Below, in pieces: positions 1-11,940 of a DNA stretch of 64,000 nucleotides; position 1 is the first letter of the stretch; every line of letters starts with the position of its first letter. This DNA comes from Nautilus pompilius. Lineage: Eukaryota > Mollusca > Cephalopoda > Nautilida > Nautilidae. Both the position numbers and the translations under genes were made by a program. The stretch covers positions 868,001 through 932,000 of the forward strand of contig JACATO010002144.1 in NCBI GenBank assembly GCA_018389105.1. The letters run 5' to 3'. The notes below the pieces were generated by a model. It made no database searches. It worked only from the letters and a program-made list of their open reading frames with translations, and was not told where the DNA came from.

Positions 1-1424
1 CAAAATTGTACGTTAAATTCGGACATTAATTTTTTTTTGGAAGAAATATTTGATTAAATAGTTTGAATAAAAGCATACTTGTATTCATAGAAACACACAC
101 GTTGACCACCATCACTTTTTAAAAAATGGCCTTCTGCACAATTTTCCATGACAAAGCAAAATTTACAATGAGATCTTTTTAAAAGCTTTTTTTTTTAAAT
201 TAGACCACCTTTTGAAGAATAAATGTAGATCTTTGGATATGTTCAGTTGCAAGACTGCTTCATGTTGCTGTTCATACAGTGCCAAAAGCTATATCAAGTG
301 GCTTTGACTTTGCAACGTGATCCTGTTGCTAAGATGGTGGGGGGGGACTGGAGATTGATGTAGTTGGCAAATGGGTGCATTTGACTATTTAGCAGCGATT
401 AACAATGATAGTTGTAAGCTGATTATAAATAAGCTTGAAGATTTGTACTTGGTTGTAATGATGCATTGATGTCAAAGGAAAATACCAAAGCAGTTTTGGC
501 ATCTGATAATGAATGTCAGGATTACTTGTCATGTGATTTACTGACTTTCTTGCTTTCACTAGTTCCAGTAGGCTTTCCTTGATAATGACATCCATCAGTT
601 CTTGTGGGAAGGTTTCAGGTATTTGCTGTGACAGATGACGACTATGCAGGCTAACCCGCTCGGTCTGCTTGGCTGGTGTTTCATGTCTTCAGCTACCTCG
701 TGAACTGTGAAATAACTGCAGAGGTGCCCTTAAGTCTCGACAGCTGCCTTGGGATCATGGAATAAGCAATCCTTTATAATTAATGATGACAAGAACACAG
801 TTTAGTAAAATCAAAAAAAAAAAAAAAAAATTTCTTAAATTGCTTTCTGACAGATAAAAAATAATATTTATGACCACAGCAGCCACTGGCATTACCTGGT
901 GAGTGAGGATATAGCATGAAGAACCTGCGTGTTCAGAACCTTTGTGGTGGCTACTTGATATATTTGTTAACCTCTAGGTTTTTTTTTTTAAAACATGTCT
1001 GTAACATGGAATACAAGCTAAAATAATCCAGCTCTTATTTTAACCAAGAGAAGATAAATGAACAGATATCTTTAATCTTTATTTTGTAGTTTTTGGAGGT
1101 TTGAGAGATCAATAAAAAGTAAATTAAATGCTTGTGCTGGTTCATGCTTTAAACTTGTTTTGTTGCTATACATGTTGCTGGTATGAACTTGAACATTCAT
1201 TGTACATATTATAGTCTGAAGCTTTTTTTATTTCAAAAATATCATGTTAGAAGTTAATAGCTAGTCAGCAACAGGTATCTGGAAAACCAATTAATCTGTT
1301 ATTTTAGCAGTTCCCAAACTAGGGGTCATGGGTCAAAACAAAAGGGATGGGGTCTTGATGCTGGCCAGCATCATGGTTATTTTCATGCAACATTTAATCT
1401 TTTGACTGGCATTGACATATGACG

Positions 1425-1455
<31 letters not shown>

Positions 1456-3401
1456 CTCTACTCCAGTTATTGCCAGCCTCACATCAACACCTCAAAAAGC
1501 AGTTATTCCGTGGCCTAGAATGCAAGAATTGCATTATTCCACTGCCATTTTTTCTTCTGAATATCCCAGGGGAATTTTCCCCAGTCACCTCCCCTAACAG
1601 GATGGATGTCTGAAATTGCAGCTTGTACTGAAGATGCTCACTGAGAAATTTCTTGCAGTAAAGTGAAAGGAAAAAGGTTCTAATGGGGTATTTAACGTAC
1701 CGCAATAAGATGTTGATTTGTAGTAATAGCTTGAGAAGAAAAATATATTACTGTTCATGCTACAGTGAAAATAGCCCGAAACCTTCTGATGCAAGGGTAA
1801 TCTGTTAAAATATGTAATTTAATTTTAATAATCGTGTGTACAGAAAGGATTCAAGGAGAAAAGAAATGTACCATTGAAATATAAAAAGAACTTATTTGCT
1901 TCGTGTACGTTATGCGGAGTATTGGTGGTTAGTGCATTGAAAATTGAGACGTGGTTGTGTGTTTTCAAATATTGTGATTTGTAAAAACTAGGAAACACCA
2001 TTCAGATAGTTTGTAAAAAAAAGGGCCATTCAGTGTTTTGTCATGCACTGTTGTTTGCCAATTCCACCTACGTAAAAATGCTTTTAAATGAACACTTAGT
2101 TTTTGTTAAAAAGAAGAAAATCAAAGCAAATATTTTCTTTCTTTTTTGTCATATTCAACAATATTATGCATACCTCTGGTATTAAAGCCTGGTTTGTAAG
2201 GTTTCTGCATGTCATTTGGTTTCCTTGCTCATTTTCAGTCTTGTTTCAACTAATCAAGCTCTTTTACAATTTCTACTCGGGTCATATTTATGGAATGCAT
2301 TTATTTGTTCAGGGATCATGCTGACAAGACGGTGGACTCCAGACCCACCTGTCCCACAAAACACACTGGTGTTCCTTGACAGGGCTTAGACAGTGCATTC
2401 CAAGAAGTGGGGGTGGAGAAAAAACCTAACTGGGTAGTGTTTATAATTTGGAAAGCCATGAGATGTGCAATGTTGATTTGAGAATCCCAGTTTGGTTTCA
2501 TCAGCCCACTTTCATCCATGTGACCCACCAACATCAAGACAAAGTTTGCAAGAGAGAAGCGCTTGGGGTGGAGGTAGGCGTAGCCTATTAAAATGTCAAA
2601 AGCAATTTGTACGGAAAAAAATGTCTGTAATTCTCTTTCTCTTTTTCACATGATATCTTTTTTTTGGGGGGGTGAGATAGGCAAGTCAAGGATTTTCCTT
2701 TTTATTTATTTTTTTTCTAATACTCCCAGTAATTTTTTGTTCAGTGTGTATGTAGAAAGATAGAATAAAATCTTACTTACCAGCACTGTTAGGGTTTAAT
2801 TACTTTTGAACATAGTAAATGGAAGAATTTCTCTGTTAACAATGAAAGGCTGGATCAGGGGAAAACTCAGGGGTCTCTTGAAAGACCCACATCGCCAACA
2901 CCGTGCCTCAAGTTGACAGTGCCAGTCTGCTTAATTTTACCATCAGCAGCGTGTAGCCCATGTACCAACACACACATTGGTGATTTCAGGTGCTGAAGTG
3001 ATATCTTTTCCAATTATTTCTGTCCTTTCCGTAGTGCTGTTGCTGAGTTATAGCTTGTGGGTCTTGGTGCCATTACCTGGTAACCAGGAGCAAAACATCT
3101 GCGGTTTGTTTACTCTTGATTTGATTAATTTTATTCTGTTTTAACTGTAATGCTACAAAAGGGGTTTTGAAGGTGGTGGGGGGGGATTCCTTACCCCTGC
3201 TTTCCATTGAGTTCAGGGAAGTGAAGCAGCTATCATCATCATGCAGCTTTTTTGCCGCTGTTAATGCTTGAGAGAAAGCAACAGGATTGGTAGGTAATTC
3301 ACCTGTCTGCAAGGATCAAATGTGACAGATCACGTAGTCTTTAAAAACATTTAAAATTCAATTAGCATTGTCTGATTGGTAATTTCAAGCAAGCAGTGGA
3401 G
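1..3401. other. Non-coding AT-rich stretch
   Basis: I see no convincing gene here. The stretch holds homopolymer T and A tracts, a (TA)n run near 1,425-1,453, and short G runs near 340 and 3,180. A strong-looking splice acceptor near 3,034 (pyrimidine tract ending CCGTAG) and another near 695 are followed by short open frames without a convincing partner donor. It probably represents 5' flanking or intronic DNA of the plus-strand gene proposed further on. Confidence 0.6.
1425..1453. repeat. (TA)n microsatellite
   Basis: About 14 perfect TA units. Similar TA runs occur near 6,758, 23,662, 32,437, 44,455-44,484 (interrupted), 50,104-50,133 and 53,034-53,058. Confidence 0.95.
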
Positions 3402-3502
3402 ATGCAATGTGCACATTCGGATTTTGAAGTAATGGATTACTTCAGCAGTGCTGTACTTTCACCGGTCTCAGATCAGCCGTCAGCTGCACGCTCTGATGTA
3501 AA
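3402..3502 (+). CDS. Candidate coding exon A (possible first exon) of a C1-domain gene
   Basis: An open frame runs into a donor-like AAA|GTAATT at 3,502/3,503. Two in-frame ATGs are possible starts, at 3,402 and 3,432; the second gives a peptide beginning MDYFSSAVLSPVSDQPSAAR. An alternative is an internal exon starting after TTCAG at 3,445 (57 bases). The peptide is rich in Ser, Ala and Pro, like a disordered N-terminus. The exon ends with two codon bases (AA), which joins in phase to the candidate at 5,997. No domain is recognised. The 5' boundary is uncertain and the evidence is only the open frame, residue mix and donor, so it may be a chance exon. Confidence 0.27.
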
Positions 3503-5996
3503 GTAATTTTACTCGATAAGATTGCCCTTCACCTGGCTGTAAGTTTGCGGACATTTAAGTTTGGCAGGGAAGACATTTAGTAATCAAACAAGAAATCCCA
3601 TGTTTAGGAAATGAGAGACAGCTTTCTAGTCTAGTCCCCTTCTTGCTGGTATTCCGGAATGATTGGTAAGCAGAAGAAGAAAGGAAATGCTGATTTTCCT
3701 ACTGGATTGAATTGGATTTTAATATTTTTTCTTTTAAAAGAGAGAGAGAGAGGAGATTAGCCATTTTACTTGTTTGATCATGTTGTTGCTAAAAACTGAA
3801 TAATTAGTCTTAATTAAACTTTTTTGTGGTCTTAATGGTGAAGATGTGGGTTATCAGATTTTGATATGCAATTTTGTGATGTCATTTAGGGTTGTGTATA
3901 TGCAGTGATGGTCTAGGACTGCCACCCCTTGAATTTTGGATGGCAGATGATGTTGATATGCAGTGAAGACAGTGTACAATGACTAATTTTAAATATTTAT
4001 TTGGTAACACTATATGGCTTTTGGACTTAGCATTTTAGAGCAGAAAAGCCGTTGTATTTTCTTAATGTTTTTGCAATTAAAATAATTAAGTATATAACTA
4101 AGAAACGTGTGAGACATAAGGTTGAATAAGGTTCTGTCTCATAGCATCAATAGTTGCTGCAACAACAACAAAAATGTGCACTGTCCATTATCGTTAATGC
4201 TTGCTGTAAGTTCAGACTAACTTAAGATTAATTTAAAAAATCTATTTATAATTAATGCAAAAATCATCCTCATGATTAATGTTAAATGTGGGGCCAAGTT
4301 GTTATTGCTAAAGTGCAGGCCAATACTTTATCAGATTTGATTCCTTTCTAGTGATATCTAGATTCAAGAGGATGCAGTTTTGGTGGGTTGTCGCCCTTGT
4401 TAAATTTTTTTTTTTTTGCTCTTACATAAAAGGCATAAAATGCTGTCACAATTTTGGCTTTGAGGCATTGACCAACAACAGCATTGGCTAGCAAATAGAC
4501 AAGTAGAGCCTGGTGATCAACTTACCCTTTGATGCAATGCTTTGGGATGGACATTGCTTCAAATTGATTTCTTAAACCATTGCCATCATGTTGTCTTGCC
4601 CATTTATGGTGCTCGTAAAGAGCAGTGCTTTGCTGGAAATGGTTAGTAATAAAATTTTTTAAAAGATTAAAATATTTTTAGGGTTAGTTTGTTTGTGTTT
4701 TTTTTGTGGGAAGCATGCATCCTGGCAAGGTTGGAAATTTAATGCATTTTAAATATTAAACTTACATCAATGTTGTCAATGAGCTACAAAGAAAAGGGGG
4801 TGGATCAGGAATTTAGCATTTAAACAATGGCACCAATGGACTTGAAGGATAAGAATTTTGACAGGTTCAGTCTTGAAAGTGTTGGGAACTCCAACAAACA
4901 CTGACACTCCCGTCTTGATGCACTTCTAAGATTGATCATCATCACCATGTGGCATCTATGATTCAGGATTGACAGTCCTATATCACCATCCAAGATATAT
5001 GGCGAGCTGCTGTAATCCTTAATGGAATTTCACTTTTTTAGGTCTGGGAGAAAAAATTTGGGAAGCACACCAAACTAAGCTGGCATCTTGTAGGATCATA
5101 GCTTGTGTCCCCAACCTTAGCAATCCAGTATCTTAATGTATAAATACATATTAATGAAAAAAGCAAAAAAAAAGAGAAGTAAAACGCAATAAGAAACTTG
5201 ACATTGTTGCTGGTTGTTTTAGGATTGTGGATTGTTAGAAATTCTCAACCTGGCCTTACCCTGGAACCTGTATTAACTGTTTAGTGGATTTCTCTCTGGT
5301 TGGTTTGTGTGTAATGTGATTATGGATTTTTAAAAAAAAAATGGTGGGGCATCTGTATGTATTTTCTTTTAATGAGCTTATAATTATATATACATTAAAT
5401 TCTGGTTAACAGACAACTTAGAAGATTGCAACTTTCAATAAAATGGGGAAGACAGCAAATTTTTAAAAATATAATGACCTGTTTCTTCCATGTGTTGCTA
5501 AGAGAGTTTGTTCTGGCAGCTTCGGGCAGTTGGAACACTTGGCCAGGAAAGATTATCAGCAGTTTGATCTTAGCTGGATACTGTAAATGAGTTTGTGTTA
5601 AAAGAAGAAAAAAAGATAAGGGAATTTTAAAAATCCTTCAGCATAATATGGACTTTGAAACTTTATTTGTTGTTTTTTTGTAGACCCCTTCTGATCCTGA
5701 CCATATCACCCTTTTGTGTTATTTAGTTCTATAAGCTAGTGTTCCCTAACAGCATTATCTCTCTATGGCATGGCAAGAATAATTTCTAGTTTGAGGTCAT
5801 GAAAAGGTCATTGTGTTTTGTTTAGTTTTTTTGAATTTTCCTTTGTTGTATTTTGAAATATAAATGCGGACTTAGGCTTCTTTCGGAGAAATGATAAATC
5901 AAAGCTGCACTTACTCTCTCATTTCTGGATCGTTTCTTGTGCGAACTGTTTAAGGGGATGGATAAATTAATGGTGACAATTCATTCTCTGCTGCAG
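3503..5996. other. Presumed intron
   Basis: AT-rich, with A/T homopolymers. No supported gene or recognised repeat. A T-rich acceptor near 5,681 (TTTTTTTGTAG) is followed by a 16-codon frame to a stop with no donor, and was not accepted. Confidence 0.5.
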
Positions 5997-6038
5997 GAGT
6001 GCAAACTTCCCATCAGCTCTGGCTCAAAACTTGGAGAA
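5997..6038 (+). CDS. Candidate 42-base coding exon B
   Basis: A pyrimidine-rich acceptor (ATTCTCTGCTGCAG) precedes 42 bases that end at a good donor, GAA|GTACGT. All three frames are open, so the frame is set by the neighbours: one base completes a Lys codon from exon A, and the peptide reads SANFPSALAQNLE before a split Lys codon. In that frame it is a polar linker with no recognised domain. Its length is a multiple of three, so it could be skipped without shifting frame. Moderate splice signals, weak coding evidence. Confidence 0.33.
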
Positions 6039-7300
6039 GTACGTGTGGATGTGTGCGCATGCACATTTTCGTGATTTCTTTATTTCTGAAAAGAAATACT
6101 CTGAAATGTTCTGGACATGTAAAGTACTACGGTAGTTTCTTACTATATTACATCATTTTCAAATTAGTAAGCATTTGCTTTTTACTGGAAGAGTAAATGA
6201 ATGTTTTTTTTTTTTTTTTTTGTTATTTTTAAATGCAAAATTTACTGTGGAAGTATCTTGAAACAATTTCCTTAAAATCTTAAAATCACACACGTTCTTG
6301 TCCAAACATTTTATTCAGGTCATTTCCCATTTGTTTATAATATAGTATCTCCTGCACCCACCTTTTTTCTTAAAAAAAATTTTTGTTAGTTTGAAGAATT
6401 AATTGATTTGGAAGAACTCTTGGCATGAGGGCTGTGTTCTTTAAATGTAATGACAGTGCAAACCCCACGAATCCAAAATACATTCCAAACTTATTGTCGT
6501 CAGAAACTTCAAATGTGAAGAGTGATTGCTCTTTTGGCCACACACAACAAGGCTCACCTGAATATTTTTTGGGAGGCCTTGATTAGCTGAACAAGAAGTT
6601 TAGTGCTTTGGCTTATCCACGTTTTAAACTTTGCATTAGTATTGCAGAATTCTCATTTAAAAGACGTGCCAAATTTATTGTAGTATCTCGAGTTTTCAAG
6701 AATCTCTACAAAATTTTAAAATATGGAATATTCAGTACATGGAAAAAAAAAAAAATAAATATATATATATATATATACTTGGTTTATGGTTTGTTTGTTT
6801 TTTTTGTAGATTTAAATTACCCATTTATCAAGAATCAAAAGTACTTGGGAACAATAACTTGATGAAATCCAAAATTTCTTTAGACGTTTTACAAATAATT
6901 GAATATTCTGAGCATGTGAACAGCAGCAACAACTTTCAGATATCTGCATTTGACAACATTAAGTGTCATAACTGTACACAACATCTATCACTATATTAGA
7001 GCAAGTTTGTAAATGAATGTAACATTTCTGGTTTTGGTGGTTAATAGCTATACTGTGAATGAAGGTAAAAATTATTGATAACCATTTCTGATGTCTGGAG
7101 AGAGAGAGAGAACAGGTTCCCTCGTGATAACTAGACATGCTGTTAAAAAAAAAAATTTGCTTTTAAATCTTACCCAGGAGATTGTCGCCCTTTCCCAACA
7201 ATCATTGCCATGTTTTGATGTGAAGTTTAGCAAAAAAAAAGGACACTTTTTTTTCTTTTTTTTTTTTTTTTATTTTAACTTTGGATTGTTGGAAGCACAG
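6039..7300. other. Presumed intron
   Basis: Contains long T tracts (6,205-6,222 and 7,251-7,271), a TA run near 6,758 and a GA run near 7,099. No gene or transposon was recognised. Confidence 0.5.
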
Positions 7301-7350
7301 AGAATCCTCTGAATCACCAGTGATTACGTCATCGATAAGAGTTAGCTCTG
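7301..7350 (+). CDS. Candidate 50-base coding exon C
   Basis: The segment lies between an AG preceded by a T-rich tract (7,251-7,290, ending GAAGCACAG) and the donor CTG|GTGAGA. Only one of the three frames is open, and it reads ESSESPVITSSIRVSS, a Ser-rich linker-like peptide. That frame needs one incoming base and leaves one outgoing base, which matches exon B (ends AA) and exons D and E (both start with two completing bases). The pyrimidine tract sits rather far from the AG, so the acceptor is only fair. Confidence 0.33.
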
Positions 7351-7698
7351 GTGAGATATGTGTGTCAGTGAGGGATAGATATTGATTTGATTGTCTGCGG
7401 TCTGATACCAGAAACCATTGACTGAGTTTTCCTAATTATGTTGGTCACTTTGAGTCATCGGCATCCGCTGCCAGTGAGTCACCACTTGGTTGGATCAGCG
7501 TTGAGATCAGACCTGTTGCACTCATTCGTTAAAAGCCTTTATGCTTGTTGCATTATTCTCCTGCATTGACGGTTTTTGTTTGTTTGTTTGTTTTTTTTTC
7601 CTTTTTAATTCCACTTGTTTTCAGCTGTACCAAGTTCTTGAGATAAAGTGGTTTTATTCTTTAGCAGCCGAAGTAAAATTACTAGATTGTATTATTAT

Positions 7699-7730
<32 letters not shown>

Positions 7731-8109
7731 TCTTTAAAAGGCTGAAATCGAAACGAATTAATCGGATGAGTAGTATAGATGTTGGAAGCTTCGTCACGTT
7801 TCCCATAACTTATTTTACCCTAACCCTCTCCTAAACTAGATGAAAGCAGCACTTTGAGGAAAATACTAGTTTAAAAAACAAAAAAAAAAAAATGTTTAGG
7901 ATAGGAAGAAACAACAAAAAAATCACTTTTGCTTAGAAAGTTTATCAAATATCATCAACATAGAGCCAAGTCTTAAAAAAAATTTGTATTTTTAAATTAG
8001 AAAAACTTTGTGCAACTTCTTTTTTTTTTTCATGTATTTATTTATTTTTAAAAGATCCAGCATTTTTTCCTTTAAGCATCTTCAGGACCACCACCATTAT
8101 TAATTATTC

Positions 8110-8146
<37 letters not shown>

Positions 8147-9537
8147 CACCCCTCCTTCCTCGGAACTCCCACAAATCACGATGTACCAGGTTATGCACTT
8201 GTGAAATAAAATAACTTGGCTATGTTGTCATATTGCTTCATGCTAATTCTCTAGGATTGCAGCATTCAAATGACGACCCTGTGTGTGTTCTGAAGACTTG
8301 ATAGGTAATTACTATTGCTAAAGTTGTGGTTTGGCTATTCTTTTAACTCTCCTCTTCTTGAAGAGGTTGGTGATTAGATTTAACACTACCAGAGTTGTTC
8401 CCCCCTTTGGCATCAGCAGAATACACTTTTACTCTGCGTGCAGTTACATGGCAAGATGGTCCACAAGAAATTTGTATGGGTGAAGACAACAAAAACAGAT
8501 TCTTCTTTAGTTATTTAAAAAAAAAATGAAAATGCAACTTCTTTTTTTTTGATAAGATAGTGTGGACAGATTTAAAACCATTAGAGATGTATAGAAGTCA
8601 AATGAGGTTTTTAAGTAAAAATATGATTAACTGTTACATTAAAGGAATACTGACATCCATTAACCAAATTGAATTCAGTAGCTAAACTTTAGGAAAGAAA
8701 TTACCTGCCTACATTTTTTTAAAGGGACAGTTTTTTAAGTAAATTTAAACGTTTGCTTTATGTAGATGCCATAGCCCTTCTCAGCGTTTCCACAAACAAT
8801 TTTTTTATTATTTTCTTTTACATCATAGCTGCGTAAGATGGTGTACTGAGTGATATCCGTATGAACTCTGTCATTATTCTTGATTCAAGAGCTAAATGAA
8901 AATCAAATGGATGGTTGTCTTCGAAGTATCAATATGAGAATAAGCAGCTAGCTAATTCTTACACAATAGTGGTAATGTGTTAAAAGCAGTGTGGTCAATT
9001 CTACCTGCACTTATAAAATTATTAATAATTTGTACTTTAAGAAAGTGTGCTTGTTGTAGTGGGTGGCATTGTGGAATTTGGTTGCCATCTTTTATGTCCA
9101 GAGATATCGTTTTTGATGACTGTTGTTAAGATTATTCAAATTGCTATTAATGGTGTACTATTTGACTGTCAGACTTTTATAAGAAATGTTGGTGACATCA
9201 CTGACTGACATTTCTCGCCTGTTTCATATTTGAGCTTAGGGATGAAAGTAATCATTAAAATTGTTTGGTTAAACAGGTGAATTTATTATGACATACCTTA
9301 ACCCTCCCCTTCCTCAGTTTCAAGTTTGTTTCAAACTCTGATGGTTTGCTTTGTCAGAAAGTTTGGTATTATACTGAAATGTATACAATACAGATGGTGA
9401 TAAATTTGTCCATTTTCATGGTAGAGTATAATAAAGACATAATATTCTAGTTTTGATTATCATAATCATCATATATTAAATAAAAAGAAGAATTAATTAA
9501 ATTGAGTATTATTGATCCAGTGATCATGCATATTATA
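7351..9537. other. Presumed intron with microsatellites
   Basis: Carries an (ATT)n run at 7,690-7,730, an (AC)n run at 8,113-8,145 and several A/T homopolymers. The 7,351-7,530 part is slightly more GC-rich and complex than its surroundings. No gene or named repeat is supported. Confidence 0.5.
8113..8145. repeat. (AC)n microsatellite
   Basis: About 16 perfect AC units. Other CA/TG arrays lie at 29,064-29,085, 43,302-43,317, 52,350-52,371 and 53,083-53,121. Confidence 0.95.
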
Positions 9538-10075
9538 CAGGGTGATCAGAAAGTAACTATGCAGTAGAGTATATTTGTAATCATTTTTGTTTCCTCCCCT
9601 TGTGCTTTGTTGTTTTATACTATAGTTCCCAAAATGACCAACAGCTATTGGCAGTAAATTTGCAAAAGTGAAATGTGATTTTTGTGTGATTGTAATTTTG
9701 TTGTTAATGGTTCTTTCAAACGTCAAACGAATCTTTCTCATTAAGAAAGTGCGTGCGAATAATGGTAAATACACCACAAGAGTCCAGAGTGAGTTCTTAC
9801 AAGAATATCCTGATGCAAAGCGAAGGACTTTGAACATAATCCCCATTCCATTGATGAACTGAAGCAAAATGCCATTGATTTCATTAGACGACTAGCATCT
9901 GAAGAATTGCAAAACGTTTTGGAGAATATGATAAAAAACGTGGGAAAATGTTTAAACATGAGTGGGGCTCATTTTCAGGATTTATTGTAATACAGTTTAT
10001 TGTAATACTTTATTGTAAGAGTTAATGTATTGAAATAAAAACAATTTTTCCACTGCATAGTTTTTGATCACCCTG
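9538..10075 (+). mobile_element. Internally deleted mariner-like element
   Basis: The 538-bp unit starts CAGGGTGATCAGAAAGTAAC and ends with the inverted match TTTTTGATCACCCTG, and is flanked by TA on both sides (9,536-9,537 and 10,076-10,077), as expected for Tc1/mariner insertion. Inside, on the plus strand, are two transposase pieces. One is N-terminal (about 9,710-9,830, including QSEFLQEYPDAKRRT, like the HTH end of these transposases). The other is C-terminal (about 9,848-9,990, SIDELKQNAIDFIRRLASEE ... SGAHFQDLL), matching the last ~50 residues of Tc1/mariner proteins. The whole catalytic core between them is missing. This is a plain DNA transposon on the way to becoming a MITE. Its end sequence resembles that of the element at 35,211. 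Confidence 0.85.
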
Positions 10076-11255
10076 TATATAGCATTGTGGAGGCTGACAA
10101 AATCTATGAGAAGCCAAGGATACATTTAAAATCTTACTAGAACATTAGAGATGGGTGGCAAAGAAAACTGATACAGAATTGGGTGGTGCAAAAGAATGAG
10201 AGAATTTTCATTACTGGCTAGACATTAAATAGCCCAGATAGAGCCATTAGGGAAATCAAGTCAATCCTTCTACCAAGAGCAACCACATTATGCAAATTTT
10301 GTATAATTCGTATAATTTCACTTATAGATTCACCATGTTTCAGCTTATGACTGACATCTAGCAACAGATAAAACACCAATCATAAATTCTCAACTTTTGT
10401 GGCTTTAGGGATTGGCCAAGAGGTTATTGTCATTGCTTTTATCACATGCTAGTTCAAACCACACAGCATTCTTGTGGGGATGCTTAAGGAGAAATTTCTT
10501 GTTAAGGGTGTTTTTAATGTGTAGATTTATAGAAAATGAAGTTGTACATGATATATAAATATTTGCTACTTAATATTTGCATGACATCAGAAACTGGAAC
10601 AATAGGTTTAATTTTCATGTGTTAACTATTTAGTGACCAATTTTACTTACAAAGTGTGGCTTTGCGTATTCACTGAATATCTGAACTCCTGTTCACACAT
10701 TTTCTGTTTCAGAAATCAATAGACCAACTTCTGCATTAACAGTCATTCTTATATTGAATCTGAGCTTGTTAATCTATTTTGCTTATTGCCAAGAGGGAAG
10801 ATGCAACAGTAAAATTTCATTTATCCATTCACTTTTGTGATTGATTGATTTGATTTTGATGTTCAGGTTCTTCTATAAGAACCCTTGTTTCTCTATTTTA
10901 ACATTCTAGGCAGCACATTGCTAAACCTAAATAATACACACACACACGTATATCTACATCTGTGCAAGGTGAATTTAAAAGGAAGTGTCCACTGCCAATT
11001 TTGAAATATATAATTTGTTAAATATCATAGCATCAATCTTTCTTTAATTAATGGGCACCATCAGTTGGCAACAAAGTTTTATCAGTTTCTGCAGTACTGG
11101 CAGATTGGAGAAAAATGAGCTGGTCCAGGGTAAATTGAATTCTAAAATGAAGACACAGAGTACTTCTTTGGGAAAAAAACATTCTCAAAATAAAATGAGG
11201 CTTAAATATAGAATTAAGAAATTATTTATCTCAAAACTTTGATTTGATATATACA
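10076..11255. other. Presumed intron
   Basis: Unique-looking AT-rich sequence with a short (AC)n run near 10,937. Nothing else is supported. Confidence 0.5.
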
Positions 11256-11940
11256 CAGTAAAAGCTTGTTTATCCAGCATTTTATTAACTGGCTTTCAAA
11301 AAATATCACAATACAGATCATTATTTTGATAACCAGCACTCAGATCAATGCTGTCCAGCAGAGGGCTTAATATTTACTTGGCACAAGTGGTGGTTTTTTT
11401 GTTTATAGTACAGGTTTTCAATATTTATTGTGGATTATCGGCACACCCAATCAGCACTGCATCAAATAAGCTATCAACAAGTAAAGGTGAAAAGAGGGAG
11501 ATGGTCCTAACAATAAAGCAGAAGATAGAGACATGCAAAAGGTAAAAATTGGAATGAATTAATGAGAGAATTCAGTGTTGGCTCTCTGCCATTTATTATA
11601 CGTTAAAGAGCAAAAAAATGGTAAGTTAATGGGGTTTTATGCGAGATATGAAAATCAGAAAACTGGAACTGTGACATACTCTACAAATGGTTTTCGCTGA
11701 AATGTTCTGAGGGTGTCCAGATTTCCAGGTCTCTGAAGGGAACTCACTGAACCATGTGCCTTTTTGATTGGGTGGCTCTCCTGTTTTAAGCTGCATCTAG
11801 ACACCTTGATGTATTGGGTGAACAGAAGTCTGCCAATCAAGAAGCTGCCAAACTGGCTGCCTACTTCATCCTTAGCAGGTGCTGGTGAAGCAAGTGCTTT
11901 CAGGTTTAAGCGAAATAAAGACTGATTAACTGGCAACTCT
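11256..11940 (+). mobile_element. Tigger/pogo transposon fragment (5' half)
   Basis: The left end, CAGTAAAAGCTTGTTTATCC, is a typical Tigger-type terminal sequence after a TA-rich target. Downstream, EKREMVLTIKQKIETCKR (about 11,490-11,542) matches the CENP-B N-terminal helix-turn-helix of Tigger transposases. Around 11,770-11,860 a second frame gives RHLDVLGEQKSANQEAAK, matching the second DNA-binding domain (RHGI...GEK.SA..EAA). The pieces lie in different frames, so there are indels. The DDE catalytic domain and the right end are absent: this is a 3'-truncated relic. Confidence 0.82.

Noticed and set aside
696-774. Possible terminal exon (YLVNCEITAEVPLSL... to a stop)
   Set aside because: Single acceptor-like site with a short frame and no link to any other exon or convincing 3' UTR.
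9493-9867. 124-codon minus-strand frame
   Set aside because: It is antisense to the internally deleted mariner-like element, whose real coding remnants are on the plus strand.
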